A stretch of 63,296 nucleotides of DNA, taken from assembly GCF_001870435.1 (NCBI RefSeq), contig NZ_MDDR01000040.1:1-63296 (forward strand), written 5' to 3'. Below, one piece after another: positions 28,747 to 38,637 of this stretch. Below the pieces are notes generated by a model that did no database searches, was not told the origin of the DNA, and saw only the letters and a program-made list of their open reading frames with translations. The first letter of the stretch is position 1, and each line of letters begins with the position of its first letter. The position numbers and the translations under genes are program-made. Source of the DNA: Pseudomonas costantinii. Lineage in GTDB: Bacteria; Pseudomonadota; Gammaproteobacteria; Pseudomonadales; Pseudomonadaceae.

Positions 28747-29904
28747 ATGATCTTTACCCAGGAACACCAGGAACTGCGCCGCACCGTCCGTGCCTTCGTC
28801 GACCGCGAGATCAACCCCCACGTCGATGAATGGGAAAAAGCCGGGCGCTTTCCCATCCACGAAATCTTCCGTAAGGCCGGCGACCTCGGCCTGCTGGGCA
28901 TTTCCAAGCCCGAACAATTCGGTGGCATGGGCCTGGACTACAGCTACTCGATTGTCGCCGCCGAAGAATTCGGCACCATTCACTGCGGCGGCATCCCCAT
29001 GTCCATCGGCGTGCAGACTGACATGTGCACCCCCGCCCTCGCCCGCTTCGGCTCCGATGAACTGCGCGACGAATTCCTGCGCCCGGCCATCAGCGGCGAG
29101 CAAGTGGGCTGCATCGGCGTCTCGGAAACCGGCGCCGGCTCCGACGTGGCCGGGCTGAAAACCCATGCGCGCAAGGACGGCGATGACTACGTGATCAACG
29201 GCAGCAAAATGTGGATCACCAACTCACCCAGTGCCGACTTTATCTGCCTGCTGGCCAACACCTCCGACGACAAGCCGCATATCAACAAGTCACTGATCAT
29301 GGTGCCGATGAACACCCCTGGCATCAGCGTCAGCCCGCCCCTGGAAAAGCTCGGCATGCACAGCTCCGAGACCGCCCAGGTGTTCTTTGACGGCGTGCGC
29401 GTGCCGCAACGCAACCGCATCGGCCACGAAGGCGCAGGCTTCATGATGCAGATGCTGCAATTCCAGGAAGAACGCCTGTTTGGCGCGGCCAATATGATCA
29501 AGGGCCTGGAGTACTGCATCGACAGCACCGTCGACTACTGCAAGGAACGCCAGACGTTCGGCAAGGCACTGATCGACAATCAGGTCATCCACTTTCGCCT
29601 GGCCGAACTGGCCACCGAAATCGAGTGCCTGCGCGCGTTGGTCTACCAGGCCACCGAGCAGTACATCAAAGGCCAGGACGTGACGCGCCTGGCGTCGATG
29701 GCCAAGCTCAAGGCCGGACGTTTGGGCCGCGAAGTCAGCGACAGTTGCCTGCAATATTGGGGCGGCATGGGCTTTATGTGGGACAACCCGGTGGCCCGCG
29801 CTTATCGCGACGTGCGGCTGGTGTCGATTGGCGGCGGTGCCGACGAGATCATGCTGGGGATTATCTGCAAACTGATGGGCACATTGCCCGGTAAAAAATC
29901 ATGA
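28747..29904 (+). CDS. atuD: Acyl-CoA dehydrogenase AtuD (citronellyl-CoA dehydrogenase type)
   Basis: 385 residues of acyl-CoA dehydrogenase. The N-terminal helical domain starts FTQEHQELRRTVRAFVDREI, the middle beta domain has GCIGVSETGAGSDVAGLKT and MWITNSP, and the C-terminal domain has the QYWGGMGFMWDNPVARAYRDVR segment that holds the FAD-contacting end. In P. aeruginosa AtuD oxidises citronellyl-CoA to geranyl-CoA, the substrate of AtuC/F. The stop codon overlaps the atuE start (ATGA), which indicates coupled translation. Confidence 0.9.
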   Translation: MIFTQEHQELRRTVRAFVDREINPHVDEWEKAGRFPIHEIFRKAGDLGLLGISKPEQFGGMGLDYSYSIVAAEEFGTIHCGGIPMSIGVQTDMCTPALARFGSDELRDEFLRPAISGEQVGCIGVSETGAGSDVAGLKTHARKDGDDYVINGSKMWITNSPSADFICLLANTSDDKPHINKSLIMVPMNTPGISVSPPLEKLGMHSSETAQVFFDGVRVPQRNRIGHEGAGFMMQMLQFQEERLFGAANMIKGLEYCIDSTVDYCKERQTFGKALIDNQVIHFRLAELATEIECLRALVYQATEQYIKGQDVTRLASMAKLKAGRLGREVSDSCLQYWGGMGFMWDNPVARAYRDVRLVSIGGGADEIMLGIICKLMGTLPGKKS

Positions 29905-30662
29905 ACACCCTGTTGCTGGAACCGCATAACGGGGTGCTGCACATCACCCTCAACCGCCCTGAAAACCGCAATGCCATGAGCCTGGAGATGGTCAACGAGC
30001 TGCGCGCGGTACTGGCTGGGTTGGATAGCCAGGTGCGCGCGCTGGTGATCAGTGGCGCGGGGGGGCATTTCTGTGCGGGGGCGGATGTGAAGGACATGGT
30101 CACCGCGGGTGATCAGATGCAGGCGTTGAATCGGGCGTTTGGCACGTTGTTGCAAGAGGTTGAAGCGGTGCCGCAGGTGGTGATTGTGGTGCTGCAAGGC
30201 GCGGTGTTGGGGGGTGGGTTTGGGTTGGCGTGTGTGAGTGATATTGCGATTGCCGATCACCAAGCGCAGTTCGGGTTGCCGGAGACGAGCCTGGGGTTGT
30301 TGCCGGCGCAGATTGCGCCGTTTGTGGTGAAACGTATCGGGTTGACCCAGGCAAGGCGGTTGGCGCTGACGGCGGCGCGGTTTGATGGGGTTGAGGCTGG
30401 GCGGTTGGGGGTGGTGCATTTTGTCGAGGCCGATTCACAGGCGTTGGCGGAGCGGCTGGATGAGGTGTTGGGGCAGGTGTTGCGGTGTGCACCGGGGGCT
30501 AATGGGCGGACCAAAGCCCTGTTGCTGGCCAGTGTGGATGAACCGCTTGGAGTGGTGTTGGATCGGGGGGCACAGTGGTTTGCTGAGGCGGTGGCAGGGG
30601 ATGAAGGGGTTGAGGGGACTCGGGCGTTTTTGCAGAAGCGTAAGGCGGGGTGGGTTCGATGA
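29901..30662 (+). CDS. atuE: Enoyl-CoA hydratase/isomerase family protein AtuE
   Basis: 253 residues of crotonase fold with the oxyanion regions SGAGGHFCAGADVKDM and LQGAVLGGGFGLACVSDIAIA. One of the two typical catalytic glutamates is present in FGLPETSLG; the other position (GGGxE in classical hydratases) is Gly here. The assigned role is isohexenylglutaconyl-CoA hydratase, after the carboxylase step. From about 30050 onward the codons turn strongly to G/T-ending forms (TTG, GGG, GTG), in contrast to the C-ending codons of atuF after the repeat. The stop at 30662 is followed within a few bases by the repeat element that separates it from atuF. Confidence 0.87.
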   Translation: MNTLLLEPHNGVLHITLNRPENRNAMSLEMVNELRAVLAGLDSQVRALVISGAGGHFCAGADVKDMVTAGDQMQALNRAFGTLLQEVEAVPQVVIVVLQGAVLGGGFGLACVSDIAIADHQAQFGLPETSLGLLPAQIAPFVVKRIGLTQARRLALTAARFDGVEAGRLGVVHFVEADSQALAERLDEVLGQVLRCAPGANGRTKALLLASVDEPLGVVLDRGAQWFAEAVAGDEGVEGTRAFLQKRKAGWVR

Positions 30663-30666
30663 ACTG

Positions 30667-31009
30667 GGGGCATATCCGTTTTTTTGGTCGTGGCCGATAT
30701 GGGTTCCGCTCTTACAGCGGGTCACTTTTGAACAGCGCAAAAGTAACCTGTGGTGAGCGGGCTTGTCCCGCGTTGGGTTGCGAAGCGACCCCAAAAGGAA
30801 GAATGCGGTGAGTCAGGCACTCTTCGGCTGCTGGTTTTGGGGCTGCTTCGCAACCCAACGCGGGACAAGCCCGCTCGCCACAGGGACAGTGTTCGCCCTT
30901 AACTGGTTGGTATCAGCCAGATATGGCCAGTTTTTCAAAGACCTTGAAAGGGCTGGCTGTAAAAACGGAACCCATATCAGCCACGACCAAAAAAAACGGA
31001 TATGTACCC
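30667..31009. repeat. MITE-like element with terminal inverted repeats, nested REP pair (copy 2 of the family)
   Basis: Left end (from 30667) and right end (to 31009) are inverted copies over about 42 bases: CATATCCGTTTTTTTGGTCG, then TGG(C)CGATATGGGTTCCG. Inside, a second palindrome pairs GAGCGGGCTTGTCCCGCGTT and following bases (30757-30795) with their complement near 30840-30885, a typical P. fluorescens REP sequence. The left part shares CCGCTCTTACAGCGGGTCAC with the element at 6192. It fills the atuE-atuF gap and ends within a few bases of the atuF ribosome site. No gene is evident in it. Confidence 0.82.
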
Positions 31010-31022
31010 GAGGACCAAACCA

Positions 31023-32906
<1,884 letters not shown>

Positions 32907-32979
32907 CCCCTAGGCGGAACTACAAGGCTTGGCTACGCTCTATCCCCATCAGGAAAGGATGAGTACGGGAACCTGCGCG

Positions 32980-33522
32980 ATGCCTCATTGGCTGATTATT
33001 GACCTTGAAGCCACAACGGATGAAGGCGGCTGGCCCGTGACGGAGATGGAAGTCATCGAGATCGGCGCCAGCCTGGTGAACCGTCAGGGGCGCGAGCTGG
33101 ATCACTTCCAGCGCTTTGTGCGGCCGTTGCGCCGCCCATTGCTGACGCCTTTCTGCCGCCAATTGACCCACATCACCCAGGCCAACATCGACGGCGCTGC
33201 CCCGATAACCGAGGTGTGGCCGCTATTTGAGCGTTGGCTGGGCCAACATCAAGCGCGCCTGGAGGGCTGGGCCAGTTGGGGGGATTACGATCGCGCGCAG
33301 CTTGAACTCGAATGGCAGCGCCACGGTTTGACCAGCGCGCTGGCCCAGACGCCCCATGTGAACCTCAAGCAACGCTTCGCCAAAGCCCGGCGCCTGGATA
33401 AGCCCTTGGGGCTCAACGGCGCCCTGCAATTGGCGGGGATGCAGTTCAATGGCCAGCAGCATCGAGCGCTGGAGGATGCGCGCAACACCGCACGCCTGCT
33501 GCCGTTGATTTTGCCGGTCTAG
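32980..33522 (+). CDS. DEDDh 3'-5' exonuclease family protein
   Basis: 180 residues beginning MPHWLIIDLEATTDEGG. The acidic pair is in DLEATT (ExoI motif), the mid-domain acid in WGDYDRAQLE (ExoII), and the final HRALEDARNTARL gives His and Asp (ExoIII), so the active site looks complete. The subfamily resembles KapD/ERI1-type exonucleases, which trim RNA ends; the substrate is not shown. The ATG at 32980 is chosen because relatives start at this point; an in-frame ATG at 32959 is possible. It is on the same strand as atuF, 73 bases downstream, and precedes ppnP. Confidence 0.85.
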   Translation: MPHWLIIDLEATTDEGGWPVTEMEVIEIGASLVNRQGRELDHFQRFVRPLRRPLLTPFCRQLTHITQANIDGAAPITEVWPLFERWLGQHQARLEGWASWGDYDRAQLELEWQRHGLTSALAQTPHVNLKQRFAKARRLDKPLGLNGALQLAGMQFNGQQHRALEDARNTARLLPLILPV

Positions 33523-33585
33523 GCAGCTCCCTTGGCCTTGGGCATACTGGCCGACCTTTTCAGACCCTTTTCCGAGGATTCACCC

Positions 33586-33870
33586 ATGTTTAAAGTCAAC
33601 GAGTACTTCGACGGCACCGTCAAGTCGATCGCTTTCGGCACCGCAGAAGGTCCGGCGACGATTGGCGTGATGGCTCCGGGTGAATACGAATTCGGCACCG
33701 CCCAGCGTGAAATCATGCACGTGGTGTCCGGCGCCCTGACCGTCAAACTGCCGGATGCCAGCGAGTGGGAAACCTTCGCCGCCGGCAGCCAGTTCAACGT
33801 TCCGGCCAACAGCAAGTTCCAACTGAAGGTCGCCGTTGATACGGCTTACCTGTGCGAATACCGCGGCTAA
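33586..33870 (+). CDS. ppnP: Pyrimidine/purine nucleoside phosphorylase PpnP
   Basis: 94 residues, a one-domain cupin of the YaiE/PpnP (DUF1255) family, full length. Recognisable segments are MFKVNEYFDGTVKSIAF, GVMAPGEYEFGTAQREIMHV and GSQFNVPANSKFQLKV. In E. coli the enzyme splits many nucleosides with phosphate, releasing the base and ribose-1-phosphate. The ATG at 33586 has GAGGA about nine bases upstream. An intrinsic terminator follows 20 bases after the stop. Confidence 0.92.
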   Translation: MFKVNEYFDGTVKSIAFGTAEGPATIGVMAPGEYEFGTAQREIMHVVSGALTVKLPDASEWETFAAGSQFNVPANSKFQLKVAVDTAYLCEYRG

Positions 33871-33884
33871 GCGTTCGACCGGTC

Positions 33885-33921
33885 AAAAAAATGCCCGTCT
33901 CGCAAGAAACGGGCATTTTTT
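33885..33921. terminator. Bidirectional intrinsic terminator between ppnP and the MOSC gene
   Basis: Stem ATGCCCGT (33891-33898) pairs with ACGGGCAT (33909-33916), flanked by an A-run on the left and a T-run on the right. It can therefore end ppnP on the plus strand and the convergent MOSC gene on the minus strand. Confidence 0.88.
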
Positions 33922-33935
33922 ATAGGCGCGGGAAA

Positions 33936-34742
33936 CTACTCAAGGACAGTCACCGGCATGCCCACTTCCAGGCTTCCTGCGCCATCGTTGACCAGGTTCT
34001 GACCAAACATCACATCACCATCCTGCTCGCGGTAGGTTTTGAGGGTAGCAAGGGGTTCGCGGTCGGCACTGCGTTCGCCGCTGGCCGGGTCGATGGTGGT
34101 GAGGATGCAGCGGGAACAGGACTTGACCACGCGAAACTCCACCTCGCCGATACGCACGCGTTTCCAACCATCTTCGGCAAAGGCCTCGCTGCCTTCGATG
34201 ACCAGGTTGGGGCGAAAACGCAGCATTTCCATGGGACGACCGATGCGCTGGGACAAGTCGTCCAAGGACGCCTGACCGATCAGCAACAAGGGAAACCCAT
34301 CGGCAAACCCGACGCGGTCGTCATCCTTGCCATACCCCGCCTCAGTGCTGCGCGCACGCTCCACCGGCACTTGCACCAGGCGCGTCGGCTTACCGATAAA
34401 GTCGCTGACCCAAGCGGCGGCGGCATCCCCGGCATCCGGCACACGCAAGGTGTCGCGCCAGATGGTCACACCGCGCAATTGGGCGTCGCTACCAGGCAGT
34501 GCCACATCCAGCGGCGCATGACCTGGGGAACTCAGGGTCAAGCCACCAGCGCCATTCCACAGCGCTGACAGTTGGCTCATCTTCGCCACCGCCCGCTGCG
34601 TGAGGAACCGCCCGCTGGCTTCGTCCACCAGCATCCAACGTCGATCGCCGTCCAGCCCAAGTTTATCCAGACCGATGTGCTGCAAAATTTCGGCCTTGCC
34701 GGACTTCAAGGGGTAACGGTACAGCGCGCTGAGACGAAGCAT
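33936..34742 (-). CDS. MOSC-domain protein, YcbX/MOCO-sulfurase-C type
   Basis: 268 residues. The N-terminal MOSC beta-barrel begins LSALYRYPLKSGKAEIL. The MOSC core includes RPNLVIEGSEAFAED and the cysteine-bearing segment VKSCSRCILTTIDP, whose first cysteine is conserved in molybdenum-cofactor-binding relatives. No ferredoxin domain follows, so it is shorter than E. coli YcbX (369). Such proteins are linked to molybdenum cofactor handling and to reduction of N-hydroxylated compounds. It is a single gene, convergent with ppnP. The role in this organism is inferred only. Confidence 0.82.
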   Translation of the reverse strand: MLRLSALYRYPLKSGKAEILQHIGLDKLGLDGDRRWMLVDEASGRFLTQRAVAKMSQLSALWNGAGGLTLSSPGHAPLDVALPGSDAQLRGVTIWRDTLRVPDAGDAAAAWVSDFIGKPTRLVQVPVERARSTEAGYGKDDDRVGFADGFPLLLIGQASLDDLSQRIGRPMEMLRFRPNLVIEGSEAFAEDGWKRVRIGEVEFRVVKSCSRCILTTIDPASGERSADREPLATLKTYREQDGDVMFGQNLVNDGAGSLEVGMPVTVLE

Positions 34743-34781
34743 GGGCCTGCTTTCCTGAGGGACAAAGATGTCACCCTAAGG

Positions 34782-35717
34782 TCAAGCCGGCACTTCGTCC
34801 AGCATCAGTCGTTGGCGAACAACATCCACCAGCTTGTCGGGCTGGAATTTGGACAGGAAGTTATCGCAGCCGACCTTCTTCACCATCGAATCGTTGAAGC
34901 TGCCTGACAGCGAGGTGTGCAGCACCACGTAGAGGCCACGCAGGCGCGGGTCGTTGCGGATTTCGGTGGTCAGGCGGTAACCGTCCATCTCGGGCATTTC
35001 GGCGTCGGTGAAGATCATCAGCAGCTTGTCGGTCATCACCTGGCCGCTGTCGGCCCAGGCCTTGAGCATGTTCAGTGCCTTGAGGCCGTCGCTGGCGATG
35101 TGCATCTTGACCCCCAGTTGCCCAAGGGTATCGCGCAGTTGCGACAGCGCCACGTTGGAGTCGTCCACCAACAGCACTTCGCGGCCACGGGCGCGTTCTA
35201 GAACCGGGTCTTCGAGTTTTTCTCGGGAAACTTTGGCGTTATAAGGCACGATCTCGGCGAGGACTTTTTCCACGTCGATGATTTCCACCAACTGATCATC
35301 GACCTTGCTGATCGCGGTGAGGTAATGCTGACGCCCAGCGCTTGCCGGCGGCGGAAGTATGGCCTCCCAGTTCATGTTGACGATGCGGTCGACGCCGCCC
35401 ACCAGGAACGCCTGCACCGAGCGGTTGTACTCGGTGACGATAATCGTGCTGTTGGGCCCCGGCACCAGCGGACGCATGCCGATGGCCTGGGACAAATCGA
35501 TCACTGGCAGGGTCTGGCCACGCAGGTTGACCACGCCGCACACAAAGGGGTGGCGCTGGGGCATCAGGGTCAACTTGGGCAGTTGCAAGACTTCCTGCAC
35601 CTTGAACACGTTGATCGCAAACAGCTGTCGCCCGGCCAGGCGAAACATAAGAATCTCCAGGCGATTCTCACCCACCAGTTGCGTGCGTTGATCTACCGTG
35701 TCGAGAATGCCGGCCAT
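34782..35717 (-). CDS. cheV: Chemotaxis protein CheV (CheW domain plus receiver)
   Basis: 311 residues. The N-terminal CheW-like domain (FRLAGRQLFAINVFKVQEVL, VCGVVNLRGQTLPVIDL) is followed by a receiver domain at about 180-305 with DD near EVLLVDDSN, the acceptor Asp in FTDAEMPEMDGY and Lys in FLSKFQPDKL. CheV couples receptors to CheA and its receiver is thought to adjust or drain the signal. It is 6 kb from the main chemotaxis operon but has a sigma-28-like promoter at 35779-35805, so it should be expressed with the late flagellar genes under FliA, encoded at 50063. Confidence 0.93.
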   Translation of the reverse strand: MAGILDTVDQRTQLVGENRLEILMFRLAGRQLFAINVFKVQEVLQLPKLTLMPQRHPFVCGVVNLRGQTLPVIDLSQAIGMRPLVPGPNSTIIVTEYNRSVQAFLVGGVDRIVNMNWEAILPPPASAGRQHYLTAISKVDDQLVEIIDVEKVLAEIVPYNAKVSREKLEDPVLERARGREVLLVDDSNVALSQLRDTLGQLGVKMHIASDGLKALNMLKAWADSGQVMTDKLLMIFTDAEMPEMDGYRLTTEIRNDPRLRGLYVVLHTSLSGSFNDSMVKKVGCDNFLSKFQPDKLVDVVRQRLMLDEVPA

Positions 35718-35778
35718 TAAAAGCTCCTGATGTGCGTGGGTTTCACGCTGATAGATTGTGCAGCTCAGTTAAGGCTTG

Positions 35779-35805
35779 TTATCGGCGGCAAGCACCAGAC
35801 CTTGA
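35779..35805 (-). promoter_or_regulatory. Sigma-28 (FliA) promoter for cheV
   Basis: Read on the minus strand the sequence is TCAAG, 14 bases, GCCGATAA. This fits the flagellar sigma pattern of pseudomonads closely. The -10 element ends about 60 bases before the cheV start codon. Confidence 0.82.
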
Positions 35806-35832
35806 CCCCGTTAAAATGCCACGTAAATTCAT

Positions 35833-35851
35833 TGATGTCACACTGACATCA
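35833..35851. promoter_or_regulatory. Perfect palindrome, candidate operator of unknown regulator
   Basis: TGATGTCA, CAC, TGACATCA: 8-base arms around a 3-base centre. It lies 27 bases upstream of the cheV sigma-28 promoter and is also far upstream of the plus-strand gene at 36271. No T-run accompanies it, so it is more like a protein site than a terminator. The rest of 35718-36270 is A/T-richer than its surroundings and I see no convincing gene in it. Confidence 0.4.
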
Positions 35852-36166
35852 TGCTTTACTGCGATGGCCTCTCCAGACGGCAATACCGCAACGTCGCGCG
35901 ACATTCAAATCGACGCGAGGTTCCGCCCTGTAAGGGATTCCCCTATACACAATCAGGCCCAACCTGATATTCGCAATATCTAATAGCCATTAATGTGACA
36001 CCATTCTCATTGCATGAATGGAGTCAGGCTTTTGTATGCCATCCCAAGCCCTCGGCCCACGGGCCTTCCAGGCAGTTACGTGTCGGCAACTGAAGTTGTG
36101 CAATCGCACCTGAAAACGAGGGCCACCCGCGGCGTTCGTGATCATTCAAATAAAGGTCCTACTGAG

Positions 36167-36204
36167 ATTTCAGAAGTGGGCTACAGATTTCAGTCATATT
36201 TCAG
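36167..36204 (+). repeat. Three direct ATTTCAG repeats ahead of a small gene
   Basis: ATTTCAG begins at 36167, 36187 and 36198, spacings of 20 and 11 bases, so the sites are roughly helically phased. They lie 65-105 bases before the ATG at 36271 and could be binding sites for an activator of that gene. No factor can be named. Confidence 0.35.
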
Positions 36205-36270
36205 CTGTAGTTTTACGCCATTCACCCGGTGCGGCATCTCATCACCCGACCTTATGTTGCGGAGACTTGC

Positions 36271-36720
36271 ATGATGAATAGCGCAAATGAATGGCAAACT
36301 GCACTTCCCGACTTTCTGCTCGAAGCCGAAATGCTCTTGGCCAAGTCACAAGAGTGCTTGAACCACCTGCATTTGATTCGTAACGACAGCGATGCCATCG
36401 ACTGCATGAAAGCCAGCCTGGCCAAACTGGCTGAAAAGGCCGAAGGCCTGGCGCTGCAGGCGATCTGCGAGTTCTCCCGGCATATTCAGTACCTGATTGC
36501 CAATGCCGTGAGCCCCATGCAATTGCATGACCAAGCCCTGAATGCCTTGCATGACTGCCTGACGCTACTGGCTTGGCAACTGGAGCTCATCGACACTCGG
36601 ACCGGAGAACTGGGCCTGGATGAAAGCGAGCAAACTACGTTGATTGCGACGGTCACGTTGCAGATCCCACAAAAAGACTTCGGTAATAAACCGCAGCAGC
36701 GTGTGCATCACGCATCCTGA
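36271..36720 (+). CDS. Uncharacterised helical protein, Hpt-like size
   Basis: 149 residues; GGAG lies seven bases before the ATG. The composition is that of an all-alpha protein, with heptad-like leucines (LLAKSQECLNHLHLIRND, LAKLAEKAEGLALQAICEF). The size and the segment CEFSRHIQYLI recall histidine phosphotransfer domains, but the HxxKG signature is absent, so phosphotransfer is not supported. No signal peptide or membrane segment is seen. It lies between cheV and a NarL-type two-component pair, with 271 bases before the kinase gene. The function is unknown. Confidence 0.65.
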   Translation: MMNSANEWQTALPDFLLEAEMLLAKSQECLNHLHLIRNDSDAIDCMKASLAKLAEKAEGLALQAICEFSRHIQYLIANAVSPMQLHDQALNALHDCLTLLAWQLELIDTRTGELGLDESEQTTLIATVTLQIPQKDFGNKPQQRVHHAS

Positions 36721-36991
36721 GTGTTGACCAGGTCGTATTTAATAGCCAAGTTATCTAAAAACGACCATCACTCTTAAACCGCTGATAGCGACTTTCGGAC
36801 GAAACATATCAATTAGCCATCAGTGCGACCACGTTACAAACCAACTTAATTAGTACAACTGCCGACTCTTTGAACTCTGGGATTACCGCCCAGGGCTTTC
36901 GCTTGGTTAATAAGCCTGACAGACGAGGCGCCAGGCGACCAACGGTAATAGTGGTGGTACTATGCCCCGCTCGAAGTGACTCAACTTCATC

Positions 36992-37981
36992 ATGTATAAA
37001 AACGATTCGGCACCGCATTCCAAACAGAGCCCAGTCAGCCGCCGTGACCGGTCTTCCCGCAGCGAACCTTCACTGGCTCCATCCGCTATGTACGTCAACC
37101 TCAAGTCACTCATCGCAAGGTCCGTGTCCCGCAGCAATGCACGCCGCATGGTCCTTGCCCTGTGCCTTTGCTCGTTGCTGGTCAGCCTGTGGGCCTACAC
37201 ACGTTCCGCGCCCTTGCTGTTATTGATCCTGTTGCTCAACCTGGCCACGTTGGTGGTGGTGGGTGTGCAGCAGTGGAACTCGCGCAAATCGATAAAATTC
37301 CAGCCACAGGAGCTGGCCGATCGCCTGTTGCAAGTCCAGGAAAACGAGCGCCATCGCCTCAGCCGCGAACTGCATGACGACATCGGCCAACTGCTGACCG
37401 CCGCCAAACTGCAAAGCGAATGGCTCAAGCGCCGCCTGCCTGAAGACCTGCAAAGCCAATGCACGGTGCTGTGCAACACCCTGAATGAAACCCTGGCCAA
37501 AGTGCGCGACGTGTCCGCCATCCTCAACCCTCGGCAACTGGCCAGCCTGGGCCTGGAAGCAAGCCTTCGCGCGCACCTGCTCAAGACCCTGGAAAACACG
37601 CCGATTCACTGGAGCCTGGAATGCCAACAGCGGCTGACCGGTATCCCCGAAGAAATGGCCGTGGCGGCCTATCGCATTACCCAGGAAGCAGTCACCAACA
37701 TGCTGCGCCATGCCCAGGCGCACAATTTGCTAGTGCGCCTGCAACGCCTGCCCGAAGGTCTGTCGCTGATGATCCGCGATGACGGCCTGGGTTTTTCGCC
37801 CGCCATCAACCCAGGCCTGGAAGGTCAACGGGGCATGGCCGGCATGTCCGAGCGGATAGATCAGCTTGGCGGTTCATTATCCGTCAGTAGCCAACCCGGC
37901 AAAGGTACGCGGATCGACGCGCTTTTTCCCTGGGCGCCCCGCGCCCTCGAACGGGCCAGTTCCCCTAAGGTTCTCGAGTGA
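36992..37981 (+). CDS. NarX/UhpB-type sensor histidine kinase
   Basis: 329 residues. After a 50-residue polar Ser/Arg-rich head there are two membrane helices (about 53-70 and 73-92) with almost no loop, then the HisKA_3 box ENERHRLSRELHDDIGQLL with acceptor His128 and an ATPase domain (YRITQEAVTNMLRHA, DDGLGF, GQRGMAGMSERI). With no periplasmic domain it must sense within the membrane or cytoplasm. The start is uncertain: no clear ribosome site precedes 36992, and an in-frame ATG at 37088 would remove the polar head. The stop overlaps the regulator's GTG start. The signal is unknown. Confidence 0.85.
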   Translation: MYKNDSAPHSKQSPVSRRDRSSRSEPSLAPSAMYVNLKSLIARSVSRSNARRMVLALCLCSLLVSLWAYTRSAPLLLLILLLNLATLVVVGVQQWNSRKSIKFQPQELADRLLQVQENERHRLSRELHDDIGQLLTAAKLQSEWLKRRLPEDLQSQCTVLCNTLNETLAKVRDVSAILNPRQLASLGLEASLRAHLLKTLENTPIHWSLECQQRLTGIPEEMAVAAYRITQEAVTNMLRHAQAHNLLVRLQRLPEGLSLMIRDDGLGFSPAINPGLEGQRGMAGMSERIDQLGGSLSVSSQPGKGTRIDALFPWAPRALERASSPKVLE

Positions 37982-38637
37982 CCTGCAATTTACTCCTGGT
38001 GGATGACCACGCACTGATTCGGGCCGGCGTACGCGCGCTGATCCAGGATATTCCTGGCTACAGCGTGATCGGCGAAGCCAGCGATGGCGCGCAGTTGCTG
38101 GAAAAATTCAGCACCCTGCAGCCGGATATCGTGCTGCTGGACCTGTCGATGAAGCACACCGGTGGCCTGGACGCCTTGCAGCAACTCAAAGCCGCCTACC
38201 CCAAGAGCAAAGTGCTGATCCTGTCGATGCACACCGACCCGGAGCTGATCATGCGTGCGCTCGAATCCGGCGCCCATGGTTACTTGCTCAAGGACACCAC
38301 CGCCAATGAGCTGGAACACGCCCTGCTGGCCTTGAGCAACAACGAGCGCTACCTGAGCCCCGCCATTGCCCACACGGTGATCAATCAGGCGCTGATCCGC
38401 AGCCAGGGCCCCACCGGCCCCGTCGCCCACAGCCATAACCTCACGGCACGCCAGCTGGAAATCCTGCGCTTGATCGTGCGCGGCAAATCCACGCGGGAAA
38501 TCGCCCACGGCTTGGGCTTGAGCATCAAGACCGTGGAGGCCCATCGCTCGCAGATCATGAAGCGCCTGCAAATCTTCGACGTGGCAGGCCTGGTGTTATT
38601 CGCCGTTCGCGAGCAGATCATCAGCCTGGACGACTAA
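37978..38637 (+). CDS. LuxR/NarL-family response regulator
   Basis: 219 residues from a GTG that overlaps the kinase stop by four bases. The receiver has Asp9-Asp10, acceptor Asp55 in VLLDLSMKHTGGLDAL and Lys in HGYLLKDTT. The C-terminal LuxR helix-turn-helix is LTARQLEILRLIVRGKSTREIA...SIKTVEAHRSQIMKRL. It is the cognate partner of the upstream kinase by overlap and type. Its last 42 bases overlap the end of the convergent lipid-kinase gene. The regulon is unknown. Confidence 0.88.
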   Translation: MTCNLLLVDDHALIRAGVRALIQDIPGYSVIGEASDGAQLLEKFSTLQPDIVLLDLSMKHTGGLDALQQLKAAYPKSKVLILSMHTDPELIMRALESGAHGYLLKDTTANELEHALLALSNNERYLSPAIAHTVINQALIRSQGPTGPVAHSHNLTARQLEILRLIVRGKSTREIAHGLGLSIKTVEAHRSQIMKRLQIFDVAGLVLFAVREQIISLDD

